Assembly: GCA_002482965.1 (NCBI GenBank)
Contig: DLGZ01000054.1
Location: 1 to 64,000 of the forward strand
From: Verrucomicrobiaceae bacterium UBA7681
GTDB taxonomy: Bacteria; Verrucomicrobiota; Verrucomicrobiia; Verrucomicrobiales; Verrucomicrobiaceae
Direction of reading: 5' to 3'
DNA: 64,000 nucleotides
Shown piece after piece: positions 52,628 to 62,992 of this stretch. Every line of letters starts with the position of its first letter. The first letter of the stretch is position 1. A program made the position numbers and the translations under genes. A model generated the notes under the pieces. The model made no database searches and was not told the DNA's origin. It saw nothing but the letters and a program-made list of their open reading frames with translations.

Positions 52628-53277
52628 ATGTCCACCTCTTTCCCGTCTTTCGCCTTCTCCATGTCTGAAATATCCACCTACACCGGCGGTATCGCCGCCA
52701 CAAACGGCTATCTGCTCACCCTGCCCGGCGGCACCATTCTGGTGGATGCGCCGGATGGCATTGCCGCCTGGCTCAAGAAGCAAAACGTGAAGGTGGACGT
52801 CCTCTTCCTCACCCACCAGCACTTTGACCACGTCCTGGATGCCGACGCTGTGAAAGCGGAGCACGGCTGCCGGGTTTACTCCTTTGCCCCCTACTCACGG
52901 GAGCTCACACTGGAAATCCTCTACGGTGCCGTGACGGGCAGCCCCTTCTCCGTCCCCCCATTTGCGGTGGATGAAGTTCTCGAAGGACAAAGCCAGATCG
53001 AAGTCCTCGGCGAAGATTGGAAGCTCTACCACGTGCCGGGCCATTCGCCGGACAGCCTCTGCTTCCACCTCCCGAGCCAAAACCTGCTCTTCGGTGGCGA
53101 TGTGCTTTTCTTAGACAGCGTGGGCCGCACCGATTTCCCTGACGGCTCTGGCGAACTGCTGCTCAAGGGTATTATCAAGAAGCTCTTCGTCCTGCCCGAT
53201 GCCACCCGCGTCTTCCCCGGCCATGGCGACGACACCACCATCGGCCGCGAGAAGCGCGAGAACCCCTACCTGACGTG

Positions 53278-53278
<1 letters not shown>
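52628..53278 (+). CDS. MBL-fold metallo-hydrolase, glyoxalase II-like
   Basis: This is a 216-residue protein of the metallo-beta-lactamase superfamily. Zinc ligands are visible in THQHFDHVLDAD (HxHxDH), PGHSPDSLCF, FGGDVLF and FPGHGDDTTIG. It is close to the hydroxyacylglutathione hydrolase-like group. The start used is the first ATG; an internal ATG at MSEISTYTGG (52661) may be the true one, since family members start near that point. Its stop overlaps the rlmN start (TGATG), so it is co-translated with rlmN. Confidence 0.9.
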
Positions 53279-54354
<1,076 letters not shown>

Positions 54355-54453
54355 GCGCCCGATGAACTTCCCGTGAACGTCGCGTGAATTCGTCTTCATA
54401 AATCGACCGTCACTTGCAGCGACCACCCGGAAGCCCGTATCTTGGCACTCGTC

Positions 54454-55104
54454 ATGACCACCCGCGCGCTGCTCCTCAATCTCCTTGCCTGTCTCTGGTG
54501 CTGCATTGTATTGAACTGGCGCTTTCAACTCGCGGGGCATCATTACTACGCCTTCATGCTGTGGAATCTCTTCCTAGCTGGCATCCCGCTCGGCCTCAGC
54601 CTGGGCCTGCGGCAGATAGATCGCCCCATCCTCGCGCTGCCGGTGCTGGCGGCCTGGCTGTTGTTCTTTCCAAATGCCCCGTATGTGCTGACAGATCTGA
54701 TGCATCTCAACGAGCACAATGGCAAAGTCCCCAAGTGGCTCGATCTCCTCATGCTGCTATCCTTTGCCTTCGTCGCGCTCTGGTTCGGTTTTCAGTCCCT
54801 GCACATCGTCCAGCATTGGTTTGCGCGGAAGTTTTCCCACGCCACCGCCTGGTGCGTCAGCCTCGGCTCTCTTGGCCTGAGCGGCTTCGGCATTTACCTC
54901 GGCCGCTTTGACCGCTGGAACAGCTGGGACCTCCTGCACCGGCCCGTCTCATTGCTCAGTCGCATCGCCTCCTACGTTCTACATCCCTTGGCCTACACGC
55001 ACATTTGGGGATTCACCCTGGGCTTTGGCACGCTGCTCATCTTTGCCTACCTCTTCTGGTTTTCGTCCGTGCCAACTGCTACGGACAGTCGTAAGCTAGA
55101 ATAG
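54454..55104 (+). CDS. DUF1361 membrane protein
   Basis: This is a 216-residue integral membrane protein of the DUF1361 family with about six helices. The characteristic pattern WLLFFPNAPYVLTDLMHL lies near residue 72, followed by SFAFVALWFGFQSL and FGIYLGRFDRWNSWDLL. It is possibly an enzyme or transporter of the envelope; no function is established. The ATG used lies 12 bases after a weaker TTG. It is followed immediately by the DCC-family gene. Confidence 0.88.
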   Translation: MTTRALLLNLLACLWCCIVLNWRFQLAGHHYYAFMLWNLFLAGIPLGLSLGLRQIDRPILALPVLAAWLLFFPNAPYVLTDLMHLNEHNGKVPKWLDLLMLLSFAFVALWFGFQSLHIVQHWFARKFSHATAWCVSLGSLGLSGFGIYLGRFDRWNSWDLLHRPVSLLSRIASYVLHPLAYTHIWGFTLGFGTLLIFAYLFWFSSVPTATDSRKLE

Positions 55105-55106
55105 CC

Positions 55107-55523
55107 GTGCCCAATTACGATCCCAGCCGCGACCACCTCCTGCTCTTTGATGGCATCTGCCATCTCTGTGATTCCAGCGTACGATTCATTGTGAAGCGTG
55201 ATCCCGCAGGCCGGATCAAATTCTCCCCCATTCAAAGCTCCTTGGGCAGCCAGCTCTACGCGCAGCACGGCCTCGATCCCGCAGCCCCAAACGCGATGCT
55301 TTTCATCACCCCGCAGGGCGTATTCAAAGCCAGCGATGCCGCCCTCGAAATCGCCCGCACGCTCGGCGGCCTGTGGAAGCTTGCGCTTGTTTTCAAACTC
55401 CTGCCGCGTGCCCTGCGCGATCCCGCTTACTACATCATCGCCCGCAACCGCTACCGCTGGTTTGGGAAGGATGAGTCGTGCATGATGCCCACGCCTGAGC
55501 TGAAGGCACGCATGCTGGACTAG
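55107..55523 (+). CDS. DCC-family thiol-disulfide protein (DUF393)
   Basis: This is a 138-residue protein starting at GTG. It is thioredoxin-like, with the eponymous motif LLLFDGICHLCDSSVRFIVKRD (D-G-x-C-x-x-C). The C-terminal half has ARTLGGLWKLALVFKLLP and YIIARNRYRWFGK, typical of DUF393/YuxK proteins. Such proteins are thought to carry out thiol redox chemistry. It follows the DUF1361 gene by two bases, so the two are translated together. Confidence 0.9.
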   Translation: MPNYDPSRDHLLLFDGICHLCDSSVRFIVKRDPAGRIKFSPIQSSLGSQLYAQHGLDPAAPNAMLFITPQGVFKASDAALEIARTLGGLWKLALVFKLLPRALRDPAYYIIARNRYRWFGKDESCMMPTPELKARMLD

Positions 55524-55606
55524 TGCGATGGGCACCCCGCCCCTCGATGCACGCCCATTGAACTTACTCCTCGCGCACCCCAAACCCCGCGTGCTAGGTT
55601 CTCCCC

Positions 55607-57559
55607 ATGCCGCAAGCAGCCCCTACCCCGACCACCACCCGCGAACGACTTGGGTTTGTGCGTGTCGCCGCAGTGTCCCCGGAACTGGTGCTCGGAGACG
55701 TGGCGAAGAATGTCGCGATCCTAGCCCGTGAAGCTCGAACCTTGGCGCAGCGCGGCTGCCGGCTGGTGGTGTTCCCTGAGCTGAGCCTCACCGGCTACTC
55801 CTGCGCCGATTTGTTTCACACCACCGCCCTGCTGGATGCCAGCGTAAAAGGCCTGGCCGAATTGGTGCAAGAAACCAAGGATCTGCCCAGCGTGATCGTC
55901 GTGGGTCTGCCGCTGCGGGTGCAGGACCGCCTCTACAATATGGCAGCGGTATTGGCCAAAGGCCGCCTGCTCGGGCTGGTGCCAAAGACCTTCCTGCCCA
56001 ACTCGGGCGAGTTCTACGAACGGCGCTGGTTCTCGCCCTCGCACACGCTGAACGTCTCCACGCTGCGCCTGAACGATCAAGATGTCGCCATCGGCGCGGA
56101 GCTGCTGTTTGAGGTGCTGGATGTGCCAGGCTTCGTGCTCGGCGTGGAAATCTGCGAGGACTTGTGGACGGTGATTCCGCCATCCTGCCATCTCTCGCTC
56201 GCCGGAGCCACCCTGCTCGCCAATCCATCCGCCAGCACGGAAGTGCTCGGCAAAGCCCCCTACCGCCGCCACCTCGTGGCGCAACAGGCGGCACGCTGTC
56301 TAGCAGCCTATGTCTATGCTGGAGCAGGCGCGGGTGAATCGACCACGGACGTGGTTTATTCCGGACACTGCATCGTGGCAGAAAATGGTATTCTCCTCGG
56401 TGAAACCGAACGCTTTTCTTTCGAGACGCGCGCCGTGGTCAATGATGTCAATCTGCACCATCTGGCGCATGACCGCCTGAAGAGTTCCTCCTTCCGCGAT
56501 GAGGCAGGCAGCATCGGCTTCCGGCGCATCGCGTTCAGTCTCGGTGCCGCCCTCGGTGGCCCTGACACACTGCTGCGCACCATCTCAGCGCATCCCTTTG
56601 TGCCCTCGGCCAAGATGGATCGTGCGGCGGTGTGCGAGGAGATTTTCGCCATTCAGTCCACCGGCCTCGCCCGCAGATTGAAGCAAGCACGCGCCAAGAC
56701 CGCCGTCCTCGGACTCTCCGGTGGGCTCGATTCCACCCTCGCACTGCTGGTGATGCTGGAGGCCCTAAAACGCGCGGGCATGCCTCTGACCGCCGCGCTG
56801 ACCGTCACGATGCCGGGATTCGGCACCACCTCGCGAACGAAGGGCAATGCCGAGCAACTCGCTGAGGCGCTGAACATCGAACTGCGCACCATTTCCATCA
56901 ATGACGCCGTGCATCAGCACTTCGCCGACATCGGTCATTCGGAAACTCAGCACGACGCGACCTATGAAAACTCGCAGGCCCGCGAGCGCACTCAAATTCT
57001 CATGGACCTCGCCAACAAGACTGGCGGCATCGTCGTCGGCACGGGCGATCTCTCAGAAGCCGCGCTGGGCTGGTGCACCTTCAATGGCGACCACATGTCC
57101 ATGTATCACGTGAATTCCGGCGTGCCGAAGACGCTGGTGCGCTACCTCATCGAGTGGTGCGCCGCCGGCCCCTTTGCGGACAAAGCAGGTGCCATCCTGC
57201 TGGACATCGCCGACACGCCGATCACCCCCGAACTGCTGCCGCTCGCAGCAGATGAATCTCTGCAGCAGAAGACCGAGGACACCATCGGGCCGTATGAGCT
57301 GCATGACTTCTTCCTGTTTCACTTCGTGCGACACGGCTGCAATGCCGAAAAAATCCGCTGGCTGGCCGCGCAGGCTTTTGCCGGCAAGTACGATGATGAG
57401 ATCATCGCCAAATGGCTCGCACTTTTCTTCAAACGCTTCGCCCAAAACCAGTTCAAGCGCTCCAGCGTGCCCGACGGCCCCAAGGTCGGTTCTGTGGCGC
57501 TCTCCCCACGTGGCGACTGGCGCATGCCGAGCGACTACGCCGGTGATTTAAACTCCTGA
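55607..57559 (+). CDS. nadE: Glutamine-dependent NAD(+) synthetase
   Basis: NadE makes NAD from deamido-NAD. The 650-residue, two-domain form has an N-terminal nitrilase-type glutaminase (Glu in FPELSLTGY, Lys in VPKTFLPN, nucleophile Cys in GVEICEDLW). It is joined to the C-terminal ATP-dependent synthetase with the P-loop LGLSGGLDSTLALL and TGDLSEAALGWCT. Full length for this form, so it can use glutamine directly. Nine bases separate it from the following amino-acid binding protein gene. Confidence 0.96.
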   Translation: MPQAAPTPTTTRERLGFVRVAAVSPELVLGDVAKNVAILAREARTLAQRGCRLVVFPELSLTGYSCADLFHTTALLDASVKGLAELVQETKDLPSVIVVGLPLRVQDRLYNMAAVLAKGRLLGLVPKTFLPNSGEFYERRWFSPSHTLNVSTLRLNDQDVAIGAELLFEVLDVPGFVLGVEICEDLWTVIPPSCHLSLAGATLLANPSASTEVLGKAPYRRHLVAQQAARCLAAYVYAGAGAGESTTDVVYSGHCIVAENGILLGETERFSFETRAVVNDVNLHHLAHDRLKSSSFRDEAGSIGFRRIAFSLGAALGGPDTLLRTISAHPFVPSAKMDRAAVCEEIFAIQSTGLARRLKQARAKTAVLGLSGGLDSTLALLVMLEALKRAGMPLTAALTVTMPGFGTTSRTKGNAEQLAEALNIELRTISINDAVHQHFADIGHSETQHDATYENSQARERTQILMDLANKTGGIVVGTGDLSEAALGWCTFNGDHMSMYHVNSGVPKTLVRYLIEWCAAGPFADKAGAILLDIADTPITPELLPLAADESLQQKTEDTIGPYELHDFFLFHFVRHGCNAEKIRWLAAQAFAGKYDDEIIAKWLALFFKRFAQNQFKRSSVPDGPKVGSVALSPRGDWRMPSDYAGDLNS

Positions 57560-57567
57560 TTGACCCC

Positions 57568-58344
57568 ATGCTTCGATACCTCGCCCTCAGCCTGCTCTTC
57601 ACACTCTGCGCCTGCACGCGCAGCAACAAGCTCATCATCGGCACGGATGCCACGTACCCGCCGTTTGAGTTCGTCGATGCCCAAGGCCAGATCACCGGTG
57701 TGGACATCGAGGTGGGGCGCGAGATCGGCAAGGCGCTCGGACGCGAGGTGGAGTTCCGCAACATTAACTTCGACGGTCTTATCACTGCGCTGCGCACGGG
57801 CTCCATCGACCTCGTGATCTCGGCGTTGTCCATCAACCCGGAGCGAAGTCAATCCATCGACTTTTCCGATCCGTATGTGAAGACCGGGCTGTCAATTCTG
57901 GCCGCCAAAGACTCCACCGTTCAGAGCGCCGATGATTTGAAGGCACCGGGGCGTAAGATCGTTGTACGCCTTGGCACCACGGGAGAAAGCTGGGCGCGGG
58001 AAAACCTCAAGGATGCCAAGATCATCGCGCTGGATGCCGATGTGTCCTGCGTCATGGAAGTGGTGAACGCGAGCGTCGATGCATGGATTTACGATCAGGT
58101 CTCCGTCATGAACCATCACGCCAAGCACCCCGAAAAGACGCGTGCCCTGCTCGCGCCGCTGCGTGAGGAAGTCTGGGCCGTGGGCCTGAAGAAGGGCAAT
58201 GAGGAACTGAAGACCAAGGTCAACGAGGTCCTCGCCCGCATGCGCAGTGATGGCAGCTTCACCAAACTGGCCGACCGCTTCATGGCCAAGGAGCAAGTCA
58301 TGATGACGGCGCAGGGCCTGCCGTTGGTGTTTGAGCTGAAGTGA
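57568..58344 (+). CDS. Amino-acid ABC-type binding lipoprotein
   Basis: This is a 258-residue family 3 solute-binding protein with a lipoprotein signal (LFTLCAC; Cys near residue 13 is the likely lipidation site). The classical start IIGTDATYPPFEFVDAQGQITGVDIEVGREIGKAL and the segments IDLVISALSINPERSQSIDFSDPYV and VRLGTTGESWA define the arginine/glutamine/polar amino acid group. No permease or ATPase gene is adjacent, so it is an orphan subunit or acts with a remote transporter. Confidence 0.93.
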   Translation: MLRYLALSLLFTLCACTRSNKLIIGTDATYPPFEFVDAQGQITGVDIEVGREIGKALGREVEFRNINFDGLITALRTGSIDLVISALSINPERSQSIDFSDPYVKTGLSILAAKDSTVQSADDLKAPGRKIVVRLGTTGESWARENLKDAKIIALDADVSCVMEVVNASVDAWIYDQVSVMNHHAKHPEKTRALLAPLREEVWAVGLKKGNEELKTKVNEVLARMRSDGSFTKLADRFMAKEQVMMTAQGLPLVFELK

Positions 58345-58377
58345 AAGTGGCCAGTCGGGCATAGTTCATCGCAGCCC

Positions 58378-58555
58378 TTTTGGACTGCGGTCGCGTAGTG
58401 AGGCACGAACGGAGCTACCGCTTTCGACGGGATGAGTAGTTCGCGAGTGCCAGGGGATACCCGAAAGCGAGAGCCTATTGTTCTGTATAAACAGTGCAGC
58501 TCTCGCGAATCAAGAGACGCTCGAAAGCGGCAGTTCCCGCAGTCGCACTCCAAAA
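58378..58555. repeat. MITE-like palindromic element
   Basis: Terminal arms 58378-58395 and 58538-58555 are inverted complements at 14 of 18 positions, and inner arms 58418-58427 and 58521-58530 are perfect (CCGCTTTCGA). A third pair (GAGAGC/GCTCTC) lies in the middle. It fills the 222-base gap between the convergent binding-protein and ThuA genes. No coding potential. Confidence 0.75.
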
Positions 58556-58566
58556 AACGCTGGGCC

Positions 58567-59565
58567 TTACTTCGCCAGCTCAAATCCATCCGGCTTCAGT
58601 CCCTTTTGGAATTCGCCGAAGCCGTACATCGTGGGTTTATATTCACCGACGATGCTCACATCCGCCTTCTCAGGCACTTCCTGCCCGAGGCCCCAGAAAA
58701 CTCCGTTCACGACGAGGCGGCGCAGGCCTTCGTTGGCGAGGTCGGTGGCGGCTCCCATGGTGGTGGCGAGAACCTTGTTTTCTGTGCCGGCATCGTTCTT
58801 CACCACGCGCAGCCAGGCAATGGGCATCATGGGCGTGTTCACGTCCTGCTCGACTTTGGCGGCGGTGGCTTTCGTGTAGCTGGCCGGTGGTGTGTCGGCG
58901 GTCATGCCTTGGAGGATCTGCCCGCGAACCAGAACGACGGCGTCGGCAGGCGGGGCGGCTTCATAGACGTCGGTGTTGGCGAAGAGATCGCTCACGCCAC
59001 GCAGCACGGGGTGATTCGCGTTCGCAGCTTCGATGATGCCCTTGGTGGCTTCAAACTTGTGCTTACCCCAGTGGCTGACCCAGGTCTCGCCGAGGACTTT
59101 TTCACCCCAGCCGCCCGACTCATGGTTCCAGTTCCAAGTGGCATACGGGCTGTCCTTCGCGTAGCCGCTGAACGCATGCGTACTGGTGCGCAGGGCGATG
59201 ATCGGCACGCCACGATTCACGGCAGCCTCGAATTTCTTGGTGGTGGCCTCATCCCAGTGGCGGAAGCGCAGCAGCATGACGATGGCATCGGCAGAATCCA
59301 GTGCCTCAGGATGGCTCAGGCTGGCGCCGTTGGTGGGTACGATCGTGCCATCCGCACCGAGGCTGAAAAGCACCGTGCATTTGAACCCGTGATGCTGGCT
59401 GAGGATCTTGCCGAGCATGGGCATGGACTCCTCGCTGCGGTATTCCTCGTCGCCGGAAAGCAGCACGATGTGCTTTCCTTTCGCCGTGCCGGCAGGTTCA
59501 TAGACGACGTGGTCAGCGGCCATCAGGCCAGACGCGGCAAGCAAAGAGAGGAGAAAGTGTTTCAT
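58567..59565 (-). CDS. Secreted ThuA-domain protein, second copy
   Basis: This is a 332-residue protein with a signal peptide (MKHFLLSLLAASGLMAADH). The ThuA-like fold covers the rest: IVLLSGDEEYRSEESMPML, SADAIVMLLRFRHWD, IIALRTSTHAFSGY and a C-terminal NGVFWGLGQEVP (the W-G-L-G pattern frequent in verrucomicrobial ThuA proteins). The upstream frame is open for a further 56 codons but is not signal-like. It differs strongly from the ThuA at 433-1254, so this is not a recent duplication. Substrate unknown. Confidence 0.88.
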   Translation of the reverse strand: MKHFLLSLLAASGLMAADHVVYEPAGTAKGKHIVLLSGDEEYRSEESMPMLGKILSQHHGFKCTVLFSLGADGTIVPTNGASLSHPEALDSADAIVMLLRFRHWDEATTKKFEAAVNRGVPIIALRTSTHAFSGYAKDSPYATWNWNHESGGWGEKVLGETWVSHWGKHKFEATKGIIEAANANHPVLRGVSDLFANTDVYEAAPPADAVVLVRGQILQGMTADTPPASYTKATAAKVEQDVNTPMMPIAWLRVVKNDAGTENKVLATTMGAATDLANEGLRRLVVNGVFWGLGQEVPEKADVSIVGEYKPTMYGFGEFQKGLKPDGFELAK

Positions 59566-59665
59566 GGAGGTTGGTTGGAACTGGCGGAGAATGAGACATA
59601 CGCAAAAATAGCGCCAGTCATTTCCTTTGCCGTGCTCCAGCCCTAGAATGCCCCCTCCAACCGCC

Positions 59666-61198
59666 ATGATCCCCAAATTCCCTCTTTTTCTCACCCTGCT
59701 GTTTGGCGGACTACTCGCCTGGCTTTGGGCCACGGATCACGTCTTTCGCTCAGGCGCGCTGATGATCCTCATCCCGCTGTGGCTGATCCTCTTCGGTCTC
59801 TGGTGGGCACTGCACCGGCGCGGAGTACGACTGAAACGTCTGGGGCTGTTTATCCTGGGAGTCATTGCCATCATGGCTGCGTCTAAGTACCTGATCCGCT
59901 ACGACGGCTCCGCTGACGGCTCCGCCTTCCCGAGTCTGGCCTGGCGCTGGCAGCAGGCGGAGGTGCTGCCTGAACTTCACAGCGGTGCCGAAGCCACAGC
60001 CGTTCCTTCCCCCACGCCTCCGGGAGTGGCAGACATGCCGCGCTTCCTCGGTGCCAAAGGAGACGGCGTACTGCCTGAGCCGAACTGGCAGACGGATTGG
60101 AAAGCGCACCCGCCACGCGAAGTATGGCGCATCCAGGTGGGCGACGGCTGGGCGGGCTTTGCCGTCGCTGGCGGCCGGGCGCTCACGCAGGAGCAGCGGG
60201 GTGAAGAGGAATATGTAACCTGCTATGACATCGCCACCGGCAAACTGCTGTGGGCGCATGCCGATAAGACACGCTTTGATGAGCCGATGGGCGGCATCGG
60301 CCCGCGCTCTACGCCCACGGTGGATGTGGCGCAGAGCCTGGTCTTCACGATGGGTTCCAAGGGATTGCTCAACTGCCTGGACCTGACCACCGGGAAAGTT
60401 CGCTGGAGTCACGACATCCTGAAGGACAGCGGCGCGACCAAAACTCCCGAGTGGGGCAAGAGCTCCGCCCCCTTGATCGTCGGTGACACCGTCGTCTGCA
60501 GCGGCGGAGAGGACGGCGCGACGCTCGTCGCCTACCGGATCAGTGACGGGCAATTCGTGTGGAAGGCAGGAGATGACGGCGGCAGCTACAGCTCCCCCGT
60601 GCTCATGGTGTTGGCCGGGCGTGAGCAAATCCTGAGCGTGAACAGCGACTCCGTGACTGGGCATGATCCCGCCAGCGGCAGCGTGCTGTGGAAGTTTGAC
60701 TGGCCGGGCATGTTTCCCAAAGTGTGCCAGCCGGCGCAGGTGACGCCTGATCGCATTTTGGTCACCACCAGCTACGGTTTGAAGAGCAACCTGCTGGAGA
60801 TCAAGCCTGCTGCCGCAGACGGACAGATGAGCGTGTCATCCCTCTGGGCTGCCAGCGCGCCGCGCACGAAATTCAGCAGCGCCAGCGTGTTCGGCACTCA
60901 TGCCTACGCCATGGATGAAGGCACGCTCTGCTGCGTGGATCTGGCCACCGGTGAGCGCGTCTGGCGCGAAGGGCGCTACGGCTTCGGCCAGCAGATACGC
61001 CTTGGGGAGAATCTGATGCTCGTGCAGGCAGAGAAGGGCTTCGTCGCCCTGGTCAAAGCCAATCCTGAACGGCTGGAGGAAGTGTCACGGTTGGAAGCAT
61101 TGCCTGGCAAGACGTGGAACCCACCGACGCTGGCGGGGCGCTGGCTGCTGCTGCGCAATGACCACGAAGCAGTCTGCTTTGAACTGTCGGCAAAGTGA
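59666..61198 (+). CDS. Membrane-anchored PQQ-like beta-propeller protein
   Basis: This is a 510-residue protein with three N-terminal hydrophobic segments (about 5-24, 30-48 and 60-76) and an extracytoplasmic PQQ-type beta-propeller. At least five blade motifs of the form D..TG...W are visible: DIATGKLLWAHADK, DLTTGKVRWSHDI, ISDGQFVWKA, DPASGSVLWKFDW and DLATGERVWREGR. This is the BamB-like or quinoprotein-like group; the residues for PQQ binding are not confirmed. I used the ATG at MIPKFPLF. It is divergent from the ThuA gene and convergent with the cyclophilin gene. Confidence 0.88.
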   Translation: MIPKFPLFLTLLFGGLLAWLWATDHVFRSGALMILIPLWLILFGLWWALHRRGVRLKRLGLFILGVIAIMAASKYLIRYDGSADGSAFPSLAWRWQQAEVLPELHSGAEATAVPSPTPPGVADMPRFLGAKGDGVLPEPNWQTDWKAHPPREVWRIQVGDGWAGFAVAGGRALTQEQRGEEEYVTCYDIATGKLLWAHADKTRFDEPMGGIGPRSTPTVDVAQSLVFTMGSKGLLNCLDLTTGKVRWSHDILKDSGATKTPEWGKSSAPLIVGDTVVCSGGEDGATLVAYRISDGQFVWKAGDDGGSYSSPVLMVLAGREQILSVNSDSVTGHDPASGSVLWKFDWPGMFPKVCQPAQVTPDRILVTTSYGLKSNLLEIKPAAADGQMSVSSLWAASAPRTKFSSASVFGTHAYAMDEGTLCCVDLATGERVWREGRYGFGQQIRLGENLMLVQAEKGFVALVKANPERLEEVSRLEALPGKTWNPPTLAGRWLLLRNDHEAVCFELSAK

Positions 61199-61225
61199 TG
61201 CGGCGGACTTCATGCCCGCGTGCTA

Positions 61226-62206
61226 CTACCAGATATGGTGGAAGAAACGACCCACCATGCCACGCGCCGCATCCGGCTTGATGTAGCGCCGGCCTTCGCC
61301 CGCAGACATCGCGGGCAGTTCCATCGGTCCCTTCTGAGTGATGACTTTGACGGACTTGATTTCGATGCGCGCCACCGGGCAGTCGTTGGCATCCACCGGC
61401 ATGATGGAGATGCGCTTGATGGTCTCCAAGCCGGACACCACCTGGCCAAAGACGGTGTACTTGCCTTCAAGCGCACCGTAATTGCCCAGAGTCACGAAAA
61501 ACTGCGAGCCATTTGAGCGGCGTTCAGGATTCACTTTGTCCGAGCGACGTGCCATGGCCACGGCTCCGACACGGAGCGGCAGTTTGATCTCAGAAGGAAT
61601 CGTTTTGTCTTCACCACCCGTGCCCCATTTGAGGCGTGCGGACTCATCCGACGTCAGCGGATCACCAGTCTGCACCAGAAAGCCTTCGATGGCACGATGG
61701 AAGGCCAGACCATTGTAGACGCCGCTGTCACAGTGGTCGATAAAATTGCTCACCGTCTGCGGTGCCGAGTTCGGATACAGCTCAATCATGACCGTCTCAC
61801 GTGCGCCGCCAAACGCGACTTCCATGACCGCGAGCTTGTGCACCGAATCTTTGGCCCAAAGCCCAGGATCTTCTGCCCGTTGTGCAGGCAGACGCATCGG
61901 ACTGGAAGTGGCGTAGGGGGTGTATTGAGGACGGTCCGTTGTGTCGGGAGTGGTCTTTGCGCCACCCGGCTTGTCCACGGACTGGAACAGCGCTTTCTGC
62001 GCTTCTTCAGCCAGCTTGTCGATTTCCTCCGTCGATTGCGTCTTGGCAGGGGGCAACACCGGGGCCGTGCTGGGCCGGAGGGAATCAGGGGCCTTTAACT
62101 GCTGGGCGGTCAATGCAGCATGGCAGCCAAAGGCCAGCAGGCAGGTCAGAAGCGGGGTCTTCACGTGTCGTGCGGTTTTAAAAAACAGGGGAAAAGCAGA
62201 TTCCAT
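61226..62206 (-). CDS. Exported cyclophilin-type peptidyl-prolyl isomerase
   Basis: This is a 326-residue protein. After an export signal and a Pro/Ser/Thr-rich region, the C-terminal half (from about residue 140) is a cyclophilin domain: FHRAIEGFLVQTGDP, GSQFFVTLGNYGALEGKYTVFGQVV and a closing MPVDANDCPVARIEI. It probably helps fold envelope proteins. The ATG at 62206 is used; a GTG at 62164 gives a shorter, cleaner signal peptide (KTPLLTCLLAFGCHAALTA). It lies 8 bases after the first small lipoprotein gene. Confidence 0.9.
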   Translation of the reverse strand: MESAFPLFFKTARHVKTPLLTCLLAFGCHAALTAQQLKAPDSLRPSTAPVLPPAKTQSTEEIDKLAEEAQKALFQSVDKPGGAKTTPDTTDRPQYTPYATSSPMRLPAQRAEDPGLWAKDSVHKLAVMEVAFGGARETVMIELYPNSAPQTVSNFIDHCDSGVYNGLAFHRAIEGFLVQTGDPLTSDESARLKWGTGGEDKTIPSEIKLPLRVGAVAMARRSDKVNPERRSNGSQFFVTLGNYGALEGKYTVFGQVVSGLETIKRISIMPVDANDCPVARIEIKSVKVITQKGPMELPAMSAGEGRRYIKPDAARGMVGRFFHHIW

Positions 62207-62213
62207 ACCGCGA

Positions 62214-62528
62214 CTAGCGCAGAGTGGAAGGAATCGTTGGGCTGCTCGGCTCGGCTCGGCTCGGCGCAGGCGTGGGAGCCAGTGCCGGAGCGGCAGGCGC
62301 TGTCGGCTCAAGACTCATGGGCGCGGTGGGCTGCTCGGCTCTGGAATTGTACTGATAGCGCATCTTCGGGTTGCCACGCGCTTTCCGTGGCGGCAGCCCC
62401 CAGCTCACATCGAAGGCATCTTGCTGGGCCACCGTGGGATGGCGGGAGTCAACATGCTCAAAGGAACCACAGGAGATGAGCAGGGTCGAGGCAAGCAGAG
62501 CGGCAAAGAGGAAGCGCAGAGATGTCAT
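62214..62528 (-). CDS. Small lipoprotein, paralogue 1
   Basis: This is a 104-residue lipoprotein with signal LRFLFAALLASTLLISC (Cys near residue 20). The mature chain contains a core, RHPTVAQQDAFDVSWGLPPRKARGNP, continuing KMRYQYNSRAEQ, that is almost identical to that of the neighbour at 62714-62920, and it ends in a Pro/Ala-rich tail. No family known to me. The bases just before both start codons are also alike (AGAATTGAATTCTTAA and AGAATGGAATTCTTAA), so the duplication included the promoter region. Confidence 0.75.
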   Translation of the reverse strand: MTSLRFLFAALLASTLLISCGSFEHVDSRHPTVAQQDAFDVSWGLPPRKARGNPKMRYQYNSRAEQPTAPMSLEPTAPAAPALAPTPAPSRAEPSSPTIPSTLR

Positions 62529-62713
62529 TGTTTGGCAGAATTGAATTCTTAACGGGCCACGATACTAGGCGGGGTGGCTCTAGCTGGCAAGATCGAAGTC
62601 TTGGACGCTGCGACCATCCTTTCTGTTCAGTTTCCACGCCCCAGACACACCGCCCCAGGGGCGGTGCCGGGAAGGAGGCGTTGGCGCAGTTCCGTGCTAT
62701 CCCCGGTCGAGGC

Positions 62714-62920
62714 TCAAGGCACCGCGGCCTGCTCGGCTCTGGAATTGTACTGATAGCGCATCTTTGGGTTGCCCCGCGCTTTGCGCGGTTGCAGCCCCCA
62801 GCTTACATCATTGGCATCCTGCTGGGACACCGTGGGATGACGGGCGTCAGCAGGCTCAGTGCAAGAGCTGAGAAGGGTGGAGGCAAGCAGAGCGGCAAAG
62901 AGGCAGCACAGAGATTTCAT
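62714..62920 (-). CDS. Small lipoprotein, paralogue 2
   Basis: This is a 68-residue lipoprotein (signal KSLCCLFAALLASTLLSSC, Cys near residue 20) with the same conserved core as paralogue 1 (DANDVSWGLQPRKARGNP, then KMRYQYNSRAEQ) but without the Pro/Ala-rich extension. The two are separated by 185 bases. The strong conservation of the core against divergent ends suggests that the core binds something specific, but nothing in the sequence says what. Confidence 0.7.
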   Translation of the reverse strand: MKSLCCLFAALLASTLLSSCTEPADARHPTVSQQDANDVSWGLQPRKARGNPKMRYQYNSRAEQAAVP

Positions 62921-62992
62921 GGTTTTGGCAGAATGGAATTCTTAAACAGGCACGAGCAGTCGTGGTCTTGGACTCGCACCCGGCCATTCCGT

